Below the pieces are notes generated by a model. The model was given only the letters and a program-made list of their open reading frames with translations. It did not search any database and was not told where the DNA came from. Shown one piece after another: positions 44,699 through 52,052 of a DNA stretch of 62,995 nt. The translations under genes and the position numbers were made by a program. Source of the DNA: Ignavibacteriota bacterium. Its GTDB lineage: Bacteria; Bacteroidota; Ignavibacteria; UBA10030. The DNA is taken from contig PMZI01000014.1 in NCBI GenBank assembly GCA_003170475.1, forward strand, positions 1-62,995, given 5' to 3'. Position 1 is the stretch's first letter; each line of letters opens with the position of its first letter.

Positions 44699-45445
44699 TT
44701 GGAGCTCTCTGTGCAGGAACCACTCTCAACGGAACGCCAAACGTACGAACATTCGTATGTCAGGTCACTGTTCGACAAGATTGCCCCGCACTACGACTTT
44801 TTGAACCATTTCCTCAGCCTCGGATTCGATATCCTTTGGCGGCGAAAAGCGATCCGACTTCTCAGCGAGCATCACCCAAAATCGATCCTCGACATCGCCA
44901 CTGGGACCGGCGATCTTGCGATTGAAGCCTCCAAACTCCCGGTAGAACACATCTGCGGTGTCGACCTTTCCCCGGAAATGTTGAAATTCGCTCAAAAGAA
45001 AATTCTCCGGCGCGGCCTGAAACCACGCATTGTTGTTGAAGAAGGATCGGCAGAATGTCTTCGATTTCCGGACAACCGGTTCGACGCCGTCATGGTGGCA
45101 TTTGGCATTCGGAATTTTTCGAACCTCAACGAAGGACTTCGGGAGATGCTCCGAGTCATTCGGCCCGGCGGTGCGGCCATGATCCTGGAGTTCTCGAAAC
45201 CGAGGCGCACTCCCTTCAAGCAGCTCTATGCATTCTATTTTGCCAGAATACTTCCCCGGCTCGGCGGGATGATTTCGAAAAGTCCCGAGGCTTACCAGTA
45301 TCTTCCCAGCACCGTGCAAACATTTCCAGACGGCGAACGACTTCTCGACATTCTCCACTCCATTGGCTTTGTCAGGTCACATCATTACCCCCTCACGTTG
45401 GGAATCGCCACGGTGTATGTTGCAGAAAAACCTACTCAACCATAA
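44699..45445 (+). CDS. menG: Demethylmenaquinone methyltransferase (UbiE/MenG)
   Basis: A 248-residue SAM-dependent methyltransferase that makes the last methylation in menaquinone synthesis. The motifs are classic: 'VRSLFDKIAPHYDFLNHFLS' (about 21-40), 'ILDIATGTGDLAIEA', 'GVDLSPEMLKFAQKK', 'AFGIRNFSNLNEGLREMLRV' and 'GGAAMILEFSKP'. The start is a TTG at 44699 supported by an AAAGGGAAG ribosome-binding site at about 44686-44694; a GTG at 44711 is too far from it. It is first in an operon with mqnD and an amidohydrolase, which ties it to menaquinone rather than ubiquinone. Confidence 0.93.
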   Translation: MELSVQEPLSTERQTYEHSYVRSLFDKIAPHYDFLNHFLSLGFDILWRRKAIRLLSEHHPKSILDIATGTGDLAIEASKLPVEHICGVDLSPEMLKFAQKKILRRGLKPRIVVEEGSAECLRFPDNRFDAVMVAFGIRNFSNLNEGLREMLRVIRPGGAAMILEFSKPRRTPFKQLYAFYFARILPRLGGMISKSPEAYQYLPSTVQTFPDGERLLDILHSIGFVRSHHYPLTLGIATVYVAEKPTQP

Positions 45446-45453
45446 CGAAAACG

Positions 45454-46287
45454 ATGATGGAACGAATTATACGCGTTGGACACAGTCCGGATCCGGATGA
45501 TGCATTCATGTTTTACGGCCTCTCGAGCGGGAAAGTCAAGCTCGAAGGGATTACGATTCAACATCAACTCGAGGATATTCAGACCCTGAATGAGCGGGCA
45601 TCGCGAGGAGAACTTGAAGTCACCGCCATTTCCGCCCATGCCTTTGCACACGTTGCCGACAAGTATTGGATTATGAGAACGGGGGCTAGCATGGGCGAGG
45701 GATACGGTCCCGTGATCGTCTCGAAGAAGTACCGAACGCTCGACGAACTTAAGGGGAAGAAGGTTGCAACTCCGGGCAAGCTCACAACAGCGACCCTCCT
45801 CTTCACGATATTCACCGAAGGGATCGACCATGTTGACATACCTTTCGATCAGATCATGGACCGGGTCACCAGCGGCGAATTTGACGCAGGGTTGTTGATC
45901 CACGAAGGCCAGATCACGTACCAAAATGAGGGTTTCAACAAGATCCTTGATTTCGGAGAATTGTGGCAGCGATTGTACAGTCTCCCCCTCCCGCTCGGAC
46001 TTGACGTCGTACGCAAGGATCTCGGTGAGGAACTGGCGCGGAAGCTGTCGATTGGACTTCGGCAGAGCATCCACTTCGGCTACACCCACCAGAAAGATGC
46101 TATCCCGTACGCGCTGCAGTACGGCCGGGGGATCAGCGAAGATCTCGGTTCTCGATTCGTAAAGATGTATGTCAGCGAACTCACGATCGATATGGGAGAG
46201 GGCGGAAGAAAAGCCCTGGAACTGCTGTTCAAGCTGGGTGCTGAGCGGGGTGTGATCCCGGCAATTCCGAGTATCGACTTATACTAA
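45454..46287 (+). CDS. mqnD: 1,4-dihydroxy-6-naphthoate synthase (MqnD)
   Basis: A 277-residue MqnA/MqnD-family enzyme that turns the cyclic futalosine product of MqnC into 1,4-dihydroxy-6-naphthoate. It opens 'MMERIIRVGHSPDPDDAFMF', the MqnD-type 'G-x-S-P-(C/D)-x-D-x-F' motif, followed by 'VTAISAHAFAHVADKYWIMR' and 'DAGLLIHEGQITYQNEGF', where the MqnD-type His lies. The bilobal fold is that of periplasmic binding proteins, but there is no signal peptide. The start is at the ATG-ATG at 45454 or 45457, 8 nt after menG. A longer reading frame from 45055 overlaps menG and is not real. MqnA is present separately as a fusion, which supports the MqnD call. Confidence 0.9.
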   Translation: MMERIIRVGHSPDPDDAFMFYGLSSGKVKLEGITIQHQLEDIQTLNERASRGELEVTAISAHAFAHVADKYWIMRTGASMGEGYGPVIVSKKYRTLDELKGKKVATPGKLTTATLLFTIFTEGIDHVDIPFDQIMDRVTSGEFDAGLLIHEGQITYQNEGFNKILDFGELWQRLYSLPLPLGLDVVRKDLGEELARKLSIGLRQSIHFGYTHQKDAIPYALQYGRGISEDLGSRFVKMYVSELTIDMGEGGRKALELLFKLGAERGVIPAIPSIDLY

Positions 46288-46302
46288 CCCGGCATCTATT
46301 TC

Positions 46303-47223
46303 ATGATCGGGCTTTTCAAAATATTCGATGTCCACGTCCATTTCTATTCCAATTCGTACTTCCGCTTTCTTGTCCGGCAGAAGACGAACCGGCTCGATAT
46401 CAATGCAGAGCTCAAGAACCTTTCCGCAAAAGGGCGAATAGAGATCCCGGGCGAAGATCCTGTGCTTCTCGCGAAGCGATGGATTGAAGTCATCGACAAA
46501 TGGAAAATCGAGCGGATGTCCCTCATCAGCAGCATCCCCGGTGATGAGGATGCCGTTGTCAAGGCGGTTCAGGCCTATCCGACCCGTTTCACCGGTTTCT
46601 TCGCGGTTGATCCGAACTCCAACCTCCTCATGCCAACTGCTGAGAAGAGGTTGAAGCAGGACAAATTGCGCGGCATCTTCCTCTACCCTTCTTTATATCA
46701 TATCAGCGTTGCAGATCCGTGGCTTGATCCACTGTTCAAGCTCTGTGAAGAAGTGAAGGCGGTTGTCTTCACCCAATTCGGTAGACTGACGATCAGGCCG
46801 CGCGAATATGTCGGAATACCGACCACACCGAACGAAGAGTTTACGAACCCGAAAGACCTCATTCCGGTTGCGAAGAAGTATCCGGGGATTCGATTTGTGA
46901 TTCCGAATTTTGGAGCTGGGAGGTTTGAGGAGACACTGGAAGTGGGGAAAATGTGTCCGAACGTGTACGTGGACACGGCGGGATCGAATTCATGGACGAA
47001 TGAACACCCTGCAAAACCCGATCTGCGCACCGTATTTCAAAAAACTCTGGCTGTCTTTGGTCCTGGCCGGATCCTCTTCGGTTCAGATTCCGGTCTTTTC
47101 CCTCGCGGTTACCGCTATGACATCGTCGACAATCAGACGAAGCTTGTGCAGGAGATGAGGATTCCCCTCGGTGACGCAAAGAAGATCTTCTACGAAAACG
47201 CGGCTGCGTTGGCTCAATCCTGA
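46303..47223 (+). CDS. Amidohydrolase-2 family metal-dependent hydrolase
   Basis: A 306-residue TIM-barrel hydrolase or decarboxylase. 'FDVHVHFY' near the N-terminus is the metal-binding HxH, 'VIPNFGAGRF' carries no His at the usual site, and 'ILFGSDSGLFP' near residue 262 gives the last metal-site Asp. Members of this family hydrolyse or decarboxylate aromatic and cyclic substrates. It follows mqnD by 15 nt in the menG-mqnD operon, so a role in the futalosine pathway or in turnover of a pathway intermediate is worth considering. The family is not that of known aminofutalosine deaminases. Confidence 0.75.
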   Translation: MIGLFKIFDVHVHFYSNSYFRFLVRQKTNRLDINAELKNLSAKGRIEIPGEDPVLLAKRWIEVIDKWKIERMSLISSIPGDEDAVVKAVQAYPTRFTGFFAVDPNSNLLMPTAEKRLKQDKLRGIFLYPSLYHISVADPWLDPLFKLCEEVKAVVFTQFGRLTIRPREYVGIPTTPNEEFTNPKDLIPVAKKYPGIRFVIPNFGAGRFEETLEVGKMCPNVYVDTAGSNSWTNEHPAKPDLRTVFQKTLAVFGPGRILFGSDSGLFPRGYRYDIVDNQTKLVQEMRIPLGDAKKIFYENAAALAQS

Positions 47224-47248
47224 GTTGCTCCCTCCTGCAAATCCCCCA

Positions 47249-48556
47249 TCACTTCTGTAGGATCAGTTTCCTCGTTTCTACAAATGCCCCGGCTTGTATC
47301 TGATAGAAATAAACTCCGCTCGGCAATCCCGCCGCGTTCCATTGCCGCGAATATGTTCCCGCAGCCAATTCCTTTGTAACCAGCACAGCCACTTCCCTTC
47401 CCAAAGCATCAAACACCTTCAGAGAAACAATCGACCTCCTTGGCAGATCAAATGAAATGGAGGTGGATGGATTGAAGGGATTGGGGTAATTCTGATGCAG
47501 GGTGAAGCCATGCGGAACGTCTGCAACGACTCCTTCGACCGACGTCACCAGCTCGGAGAGCGCTCGGCGAAATACTTTTCCACCCGGACTGCCGTAGAGG
47601 CCAGAAGTTCCCGCGTAGATATACGGGCCCACCACCATGAGTGCATCTATTTCCGTGCTTGTCAGCCCTGTATTGTCCCGTATCCAGGTTGTGCCAAAAT
47701 CGTTCGTGTAGTAGAATCCACCTCCACTTGTGCCGGCGAAGACGGTAGTACCGTACGCAGCAATCGAGTACACGTATGGATCGGTGACGCCGTTGGAAGC
47801 CGCGTGCCATTCATCCCCATTGTTCGTTGACACGTACACGCCCGATCCATCCGTCCCGGCAAAAAGTGTGGTTCCTGAAAGAACGAGACAATTGACAACA
47901 TTCGTCGATGAACCAAGGCCGTTACTGACTGAGCTCCAGGTTGTGCCCTGGTCGTGCGAGCGAAAGACTCCGGCAGAAAGAGATGGGTAGCCCCGGCTCC
48001 CGGTCCCTGCAAACAGGTCCGAACCCGATCGGATTATTGTTCTGACCGTTGCGTTTGTGAGGCCAACATTGTATGCCGTCCAGGATTCACCGGCGTTTGT
48101 GGAGACAAAAACACCACCGCCATCGGTCGCAGCACACAGGGTTGTTCCGAAATCAATTATCCCCTTGATAGTTTCACTCGTGATCCCGCTTGATTTCTTT
48201 ATCCAGGTTGCCCCGGAATCCGTGGATACGAAAACACCGCGAAATGTTCCGGCATAGAGTTTCGGGCCGGAAGGAGTCAGACTGTAGACCGTGGGGTAGA
48301 AGAAGTGGCGCTGGAAGTAGTCCTCGTAGGGGAGGCCTTGCGGTAGCAGAAACCACGTCGACCCATTGTCTGTCGATCGGTATGGTCCTCCAAAATCGAC
48401 TCCTGCGTATAACTTTGAGCCGTAGGACCCAAGACATACTACATTTTCACTCATCCCAGCCAACTGAACCCATTGCGCCGTGGCAGTTGATGCGAGATGA
48501 GCGATGATGAGGATCAACAGGAGAAGCCGGGGTTTCGAAATGCACCGTGCTATCAT
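47249..48556 (-). CDS. Secreted beta-propeller-like protein with T9SS type A sorting domain
   Basis: A 435-residue exported protein. The start used (48556) opens a signal peptide 'MIARCISKPRLLLLILIIAH' ending 'STATAQ'. About seven repeats of a BNR/YCF48-like unit follow ('YRSTDNGSTWFLLPQGL', 'FVSTDSGATWIKKSSGI', 'YVSTNNGDEWHAASNGV'), forming a propeller. The last 85 residues are a T9SS sorting domain ('LHQNYPNPFNPSTSISFDLP' and 'SGVYFYQIQAGAFVETRKLI'). Upstream in-frame ATGs at 48607 and 48643 exist, and a run of nine G on the coding strand (48623-48615) lies between them. It resembles the next gene upstream. The ligand is unknown. Confidence 0.82.
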   Translation of the reverse strand: MIARCISKPRLLLLILIIAHLASTATAQWVQLAGMSENVVCLGSYGSKLYAGVDFGGPYRSTDNGSTWFLLPQGLPYEDYFQRHFFYPTVYSLTPSGPKLYAGTFRGVFVSTDSGATWIKKSSGITSETIKGIIDFGTTLCAATDGGGVFVSTNAGESWTAYNVGLTNATVRTIIRSGSDLFAGTGSRGYPSLSAGVFRSHDQGTTWSSVSNGLGSSTNVVNCLVLSGTTLFAGTDGSGVYVSTNNGDEWHAASNGVTDPYVYSIAAYGTTVFAGTSGGGFYYTNDFGTTWIRDNTGLTSTEIDALMVVGPYIYAGTSGLYGSPGGKVFRRALSELVTSVEGVVADVPHGFTLHQNYPNPFNPSTSISFDLPRRSIVSLKVFDALGREVAVLVTKELAAGTYSRQWNAAGLPSGVYFYQIQAGAFVETRKLILQK

Positions 48557-49022
48557 GCGTCGAACTACGAGAGTGATTGAATTTTCGTTGTGCCCGGTCT
48601 TCTGCATCGAGCTGCCCCCCCCCATAATTTGTGTCCGCTGCACTGATAGCGGGTTAACATCGCTGCAGAAGTGAGCAAATCGCCCTCATCGCGTCACAAC
48701 ACCCAGATGTACGTTACGTTGATGCGCTCTGATGCGCAAGGGCTTGAACTGGGTATTATGCGAATGGTCAGAAATCGGAAAGTAGTGTTTGCAGTAAGAT
48801 TTCGGAGGTTTCGACGCTCATTGTGGTGATGGCTGCCACGCGGTGTGGGCTGGACTAGAAGCCATGCTTGTTGCGATGGATTCGTGCCGTCCGCTGAAGC
48901 GGACGGGAATGGTGCGGATTTTCTGATGGGGGTGCATTCTGCGTATCCAAAAAGAAGCCCGTCTTCTACTCGAGAATTCACGGAAAGATGACGGACTTCT
49001 ACGCAAATAGTACGGCGTCACC
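48557..49022. other. Intergenic stretch with repeat copy A of the hairpin element
   Basis: About 465 bases between two propeller genes. It holds a C9 tract (48615-48623) and the element at 48850-48908. No reading frame continues the propeller protein or supplies a missing sorting domain. Confidence 0.45.
48850..48908. repeat. Hairpin element, copy A
   Basis: CTGGACTA (48850-48857), 29 bases, then CCGTCCGCTGAAGCGGACGG (48887-48906), a 20-base palindrome with 9-bp arms. Copy B at 50189-50247 has the same parts at the same spacing. Confidence 0.65.
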
Positions 49023-50015
49023 TCAACGGCTTCGTCGCCGCACAGGTCTGAAATCCGACAGCGACCTTCTCCACACGCCATCTCCCCAGGTTCCGACGAA
49101 AACATATTTGTCCGTCACTGCGATCGAGCGTATGTTCATGTTCGTCAATCCACCGCTTGCCGGAGTCCACTTCTTTCCGCCATTGGGCGAGTAGTACACC
49201 CCGCCTTCTGTCCCTGCGAAGAGAATCGATTTGCCGTTCTTCTCTAAGGTACTTCCAAGAGACCAGACATACAGATTCTTGAGTCCAGAGCTGATGTGTT
49301 CCCAGACATCGTTCCCAGACAACCAAGCGCCAGTGCCAATGATCGAACCGGCAAAAAGATCATGTCCGCCACCACGAGCCGGGCAGACTGTAAAAGCGTG
49401 AACGTCGCGAACCCCTTTGGCCTCCTTCCATTGTTTGCCACCATCCGAGGAGAAATAAACAGGGCCGATAGTTCCAGCATACAGATATGAATCTCTTGAA
49501 GCCAAGCACCAAATCTCCTGCGGGTACTTCTCTGCATTCGTGCTTACCCAATGTGATCCGAAGTCTGTCGAGCAATACACGCCATCGTAGTAGGTTCCCG
49601 CATACATCATCACACTGCCGTCAGATCCGGGAATGACGGCAAACGCAAAGATATTTGGTCTCGCCAGGGAGATTTCGGCTTGTTTCCATGTTTTGCCTTT
49701 GTCACCCGAAACATAGATTCCGCTGCCATTCGTGCCTGCGACAATATGTGATCCAAAGACTGCAAGCGAAACCACATCGATGTCGTTCAGGCCAAGCAAT
49801 GTCCAGTGAGATCCATTGTCCGTTGAAGAAAACACTCCTCCACCGGAACAGCCAGCGAAGATGTCAGTCCCATTTGTACTATCCCGGGACTTCGTCATGG
49901 CATAGACGTGCTGGTATCTCAGACGGGAACCAAGCTGTAGCCACTGTGGATAGGCTGTTGAGAGGAAGATACAAAGGCAGAAAAATGAGTACGTGAGCAG
50001 ACGGAAAGTCTTCAT
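49023..50015 (-). CDS. Secreted beta-propeller-like (YCF48/BNR) protein without sorting domain
   Basis: A 330-residue protein with signal peptide 'MKTFRLLTYSFFCLCIFLST' ending 'AYPQ' and about six BNR/YCF48-like units ('FSSTDNGSHWTLLGLND', 'YVSGDKGKTWKQAEIS', 'YFSSDGGKQWKEAKGV', 'YYSPNGGKKWTPASGGL'). It is a paralogue of the adjacent 47249-48556 gene. It stops at 'VWRRSLSDFRPVRRRSR', just where the paralogue goes from its last propeller unit into the sorting domain, so the export tail has been lost or never gained. The gene is flanked by two direct copies of a hairpin element. Its product may remain periplasmic. Confidence 0.78.
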   Translation of the reverse strand: MKTFRLLTYSFFCLCIFLSTAYPQWLQLGSRLRYQHVYAMTKSRDSTNGTDIFAGCSGGGVFSSTDNGSHWTLLGLNDIDVVSLAVFGSHIVAGTNGSGIYVSGDKGKTWKQAEISLARPNIFAFAVIPGSDGSVMMYAGTYYDGVYCSTDFGSHWVSTNAEKYPQEIWCLASRDSYLYAGTIGPVYFSSDGGKQWKEAKGVRDVHAFTVCPARGGGHDLFAGSIIGTGAWLSGNDVWEHISSGLKNLYVWSLGSTLEKNGKSILFAGTEGGVYYSPNGGKKWTPASGGLTNMNIRSIAVTDKYVFVGTWGDGVWRRSLSDFRPVRRRSR

Positions 50016-50188
50016 GACGGATCTCCCTTCGATGGCAGGACGGTGCGGCGGGGATGTCAGTGTTGAAAGGTACCTCGAAGAATGTTGAAGCGCAAATCGT
50101 GACCGAAGGCGGGGAAAATGGAACTGCCAAAAACGGCAAAGGCGGTTCGGGACATGATGCGTGGCGTGTGGGCGTTACCTCACACGAT

Positions 50189-50247
50189 CTGGACTAAAGT
50201 CTGTTTGTATTGTGTGGGTGTCTCTCCGTCCCCTGAAGGGGACGGGA
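50189..50247. repeat. Hairpin element, copy B
   Basis: CTGGACTA (50189-50196), 29 bases, then CCGTCCCCTGAAGGGGACGG (50226-50245). The palindrome differs from copy A by one paired change on each arm (C/G to G/C), so the stem is kept. Confidence 0.65.
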
Positions 50248-50296
50248 AGGGAGATGATTCACTACTACTGTGACGGTCTTCTTGACTTTGCCCTTT

Positions 50297-50420
50297 CCAC
50301 GCAGAGCGTGGGAGCGAGCCAAGATCGTAACCCGAAGGGTTTGGACCTCAGACCAAGCCGTTCGTTTGTAACGAACGGCGACGGACGAAGGCTGGAGCGT
50401 CACGCAACCTAAAGGTTGCG
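50297..50420. repeat. Cluster of short perfect palindromes
   Basis: Within about 125 bases: CCACGC-AGA-GCGTGG (50297-50311), AACCC-GAA-GGGTT (50329-50341), TTGG/CCAA (50341-50356), a 10-bp stem with arms GCCGTTCGTT and AACGAACGGC (50357-50379) and CGCAACCT-AA-AGGTTGCG (50403-50420). The whole stretch from 50016 to 50556 has no supportable gene; it holds copy B of the hairpin element and this cluster. Confidence 0.7.
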
Positions 50421-50556
50421 ATTACGGGTCAAGACTGCGATTCACGCGGCTGCGGATTGCTGAGCAGGTACATCCTTCGACAGAGTTTACCCCGTCGCAA
50501 GACGAGGAGGTGGTTTCGGATTCTGGACACCAGATGCGGAATGACGATGTGACACT

Positions 50557-50910
50557 TCAATACAGCGTGTCAACATCTGCGACGTGGTTGTCTCGAATAG
50601 TGATCATGATCGATTGCCTCTTTGCGCGGCTGCCGGGATCGAGCTTCAGCTGCAAACTGTCGTACACAAGAGTTCCATATTCCGGACCATACCAGTTTTC
50701 TTTCTCCGGATCCCCGAGTGCGCCCAGTAATGCACGGCGGTGCATCCCCTTCAGGGAATCGATCGCCCCTGCACTCCAAACCCGTTCCAATCTGTTCACC
50801 TTCAGCTCGGCCTCGCGCTGTGTTTCGGATTTGCATCCCAGGAATCCCAGGAGAACCAGGATTGGAACTATGAAGCCCAGAGCAATGCGAACAGGGAGCA
50901 CGGGTATCAT
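50557..50910 (-). CDS. Small lipoprotein at the end of the mqn operon
   Basis: A 117-residue protein. The start at 50910 has AAGG upstream and opens a lipoprotein signal ('ALGFIVPILVLLGFLGC', Cys26). The mature part ('LKGMHRRALLGALGDPEKEN', then 'LVYDSLQLKLDP' and 'SIMITIRDNHVADVD') has the sequence rhythm of SmpA/BamE-like folds, where 'G-x-P' precedes a Tyr-rich strand, but the match is only by eye. It is 35 nt downstream of mqnC on the same strand. An in-frame start at 51045 would overlap mqnC and is rejected. Function unknown. Confidence 0.65.
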   Translation of the reverse strand: MIPVLPVRIALGFIVPILVLLGFLGCKSETQREAELKVNRLERVWSAGAIDSLKGMHRRALLGALGDPEKENWYGPEYGTLVYDSLQLKLDPGSRAKRQSIMITIRDNHVADVDTLY

Positions 50911-50945
50911 CCTTTTACCTTGCTCAGAGTGACTGATGCTTTTTG

Positions 50946-52043
50946 CTACGGTGCGACTTCGGTCGGCTGCGTTACACCGAGAATCTCGTACAACGTTGTG
51001 CGTTGTGCGGCAGCAAACCCGGATTCGTGAATCAGCTGAATGCACTCATCGACGTTCGTCTTGTTGACGAAGTTCGCGGCGGCATGGACGTTTTCTTCCA
51101 ACAGGGTTCCGCCAAAATCGTCAGCACCGAAATGCAGAGCAATCTGGCCGGTCTTCTTCCCTTCGGAAAACCACGATGCCTGTATGTGGGGGAAGTTGTC
51201 GAGGTAGATTCGGGAGAAAGCGATCATCTGAAGATATCGCGTCGAACTGGCATAGTGAGGAATAATCTTCTCGAGCGGAGTGTTCCCGGGCTTGAATGAC
51301 CACGGAACAAACGCCGTGAAACCACCGGTCTCATCCTGAAGCTTGCGGATGCTTTCCAGATGCTCGAGGACGTCTTCATCTGTTTCGAGATGCCCGTACA
51401 TCATCGTCGCCGTAGACTTGAATCCAATCTTGTGAGCTTCGCGCATCACGTCGAGCCAATCGGCTGAAGTCCCCTTTTTGCTGCTGATTTTCTTCTTTAC
51501 ACGATCCGCCAAAATCTCCGCTCCGCCGCCGGGAATTGACCTCAGTCCGGCGTCCCAAAGCTGTTGGAGGACCTCATTTATTGTGAACCCTGAAATCTGC
51601 GACATTCCAATGATCTCTGAGGTTGAAAAGAAATGTGGATAGATTTGCGGAACCTCTGCAACTGTCCTACGGACCATCTCGAGGTAGTAGTCAAAGGTCA
51701 GCGAGGGATGCACACCACCTTGCAGCAGAACTGTTGTAACACCCTGAGCCGCAGCCGCCTTGAAATTCTGGATCATCTGATCGACGGTGTAGGTATACTC
51801 CCCCTTCTCACCAGGATGCCGATAGAACGCGCAGAAGATGCAATCGATGTTGCAGACATTCGAATAGTTCGGATTCGTGTCGATCAAGTATGTTACCGAT
51901 CGATCAGGATTCTTATGAAAGCGAATCTCATTGGCGAGGGCTCCCAGATCGAGCAGCTCCAGATGCCGAAGCAAAAGGAGCCCTTCCTCCTGCGTGATCC
52001 GATTTCCTTTTCTTACCTTTTCTTGCAACCCTTCAACCGTCAT
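50946..52043 (-). CDS. mqnC: Cyclic dehypoxanthinyl futalosine synthase (MqnC)
   Basis: A 365-residue radical SAM enzyme that cyclises dehypoxanthinyl futalosine in menaquinone synthesis. The cluster motif is 'SNVCNIDCIFCAFYR' (Cys64, Cys68, Cys71). 'LLQGGVHPSLTFDYYLEMVR', 'GLRSIPGGGAEILADRV', 'TATMMYGHLETDEDVLEHL', 'FVPWSFKPGNTPLE' and 'LHFGADDFGGTLLEENV' are typical of MqnC and separate it from MqnE. Length is normal. It follows the TIR-like gene by 9 nt in the leftward mqn operon. Product feeds MqnD, encoded in the menG operon. Confidence 0.95.
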   Translation of the reverse strand: MTVEGLQEKVRKGNRITQEEGLLLLRHLELLDLGALANEIRFHKNPDRSVTYLIDTNPNYSNVCNIDCIFCAFYRHPGEKGEYTYTVDQMIQNFKAAAAQGVTTVLLQGGVHPSLTFDYYLEMVRRTVAEVPQIYPHFFSTSEIIGMSQISGFTINEVLQQLWDAGLRSIPGGGAEILADRVKKKISSKKGTSADWLDVMREAHKIGFKSTATMMYGHLETDEDVLEHLESIRKLQDETGGFTAFVPWSFKPGNTPLEKIIPHYASSTRYLQMIAFSRIYLDNFPHIQASWFSEGKKTGQIALHFGADDFGGTLLEENVHAAANFVNKTNVDECIQLIHESGFAAAQRTTLYEILGVTQPTEVAP

Positions 52044-52052
52044 GACTCTCTC

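Noticed and set aside
45055-45453. A long N-terminal extension of MqnD
   Set aside because: It lies wholly inside menG in another frame, has no MqnD-like residues and no ribosome-binding site; the conserved protein begins at 45454/45457.
48850-50247. An insertion sequence or composite transposon around the propeller gene
   Set aside because: There is no transposase gene, and the flanking copies are short direct hairpin elements without terminal inverted repeats or visible target duplications.
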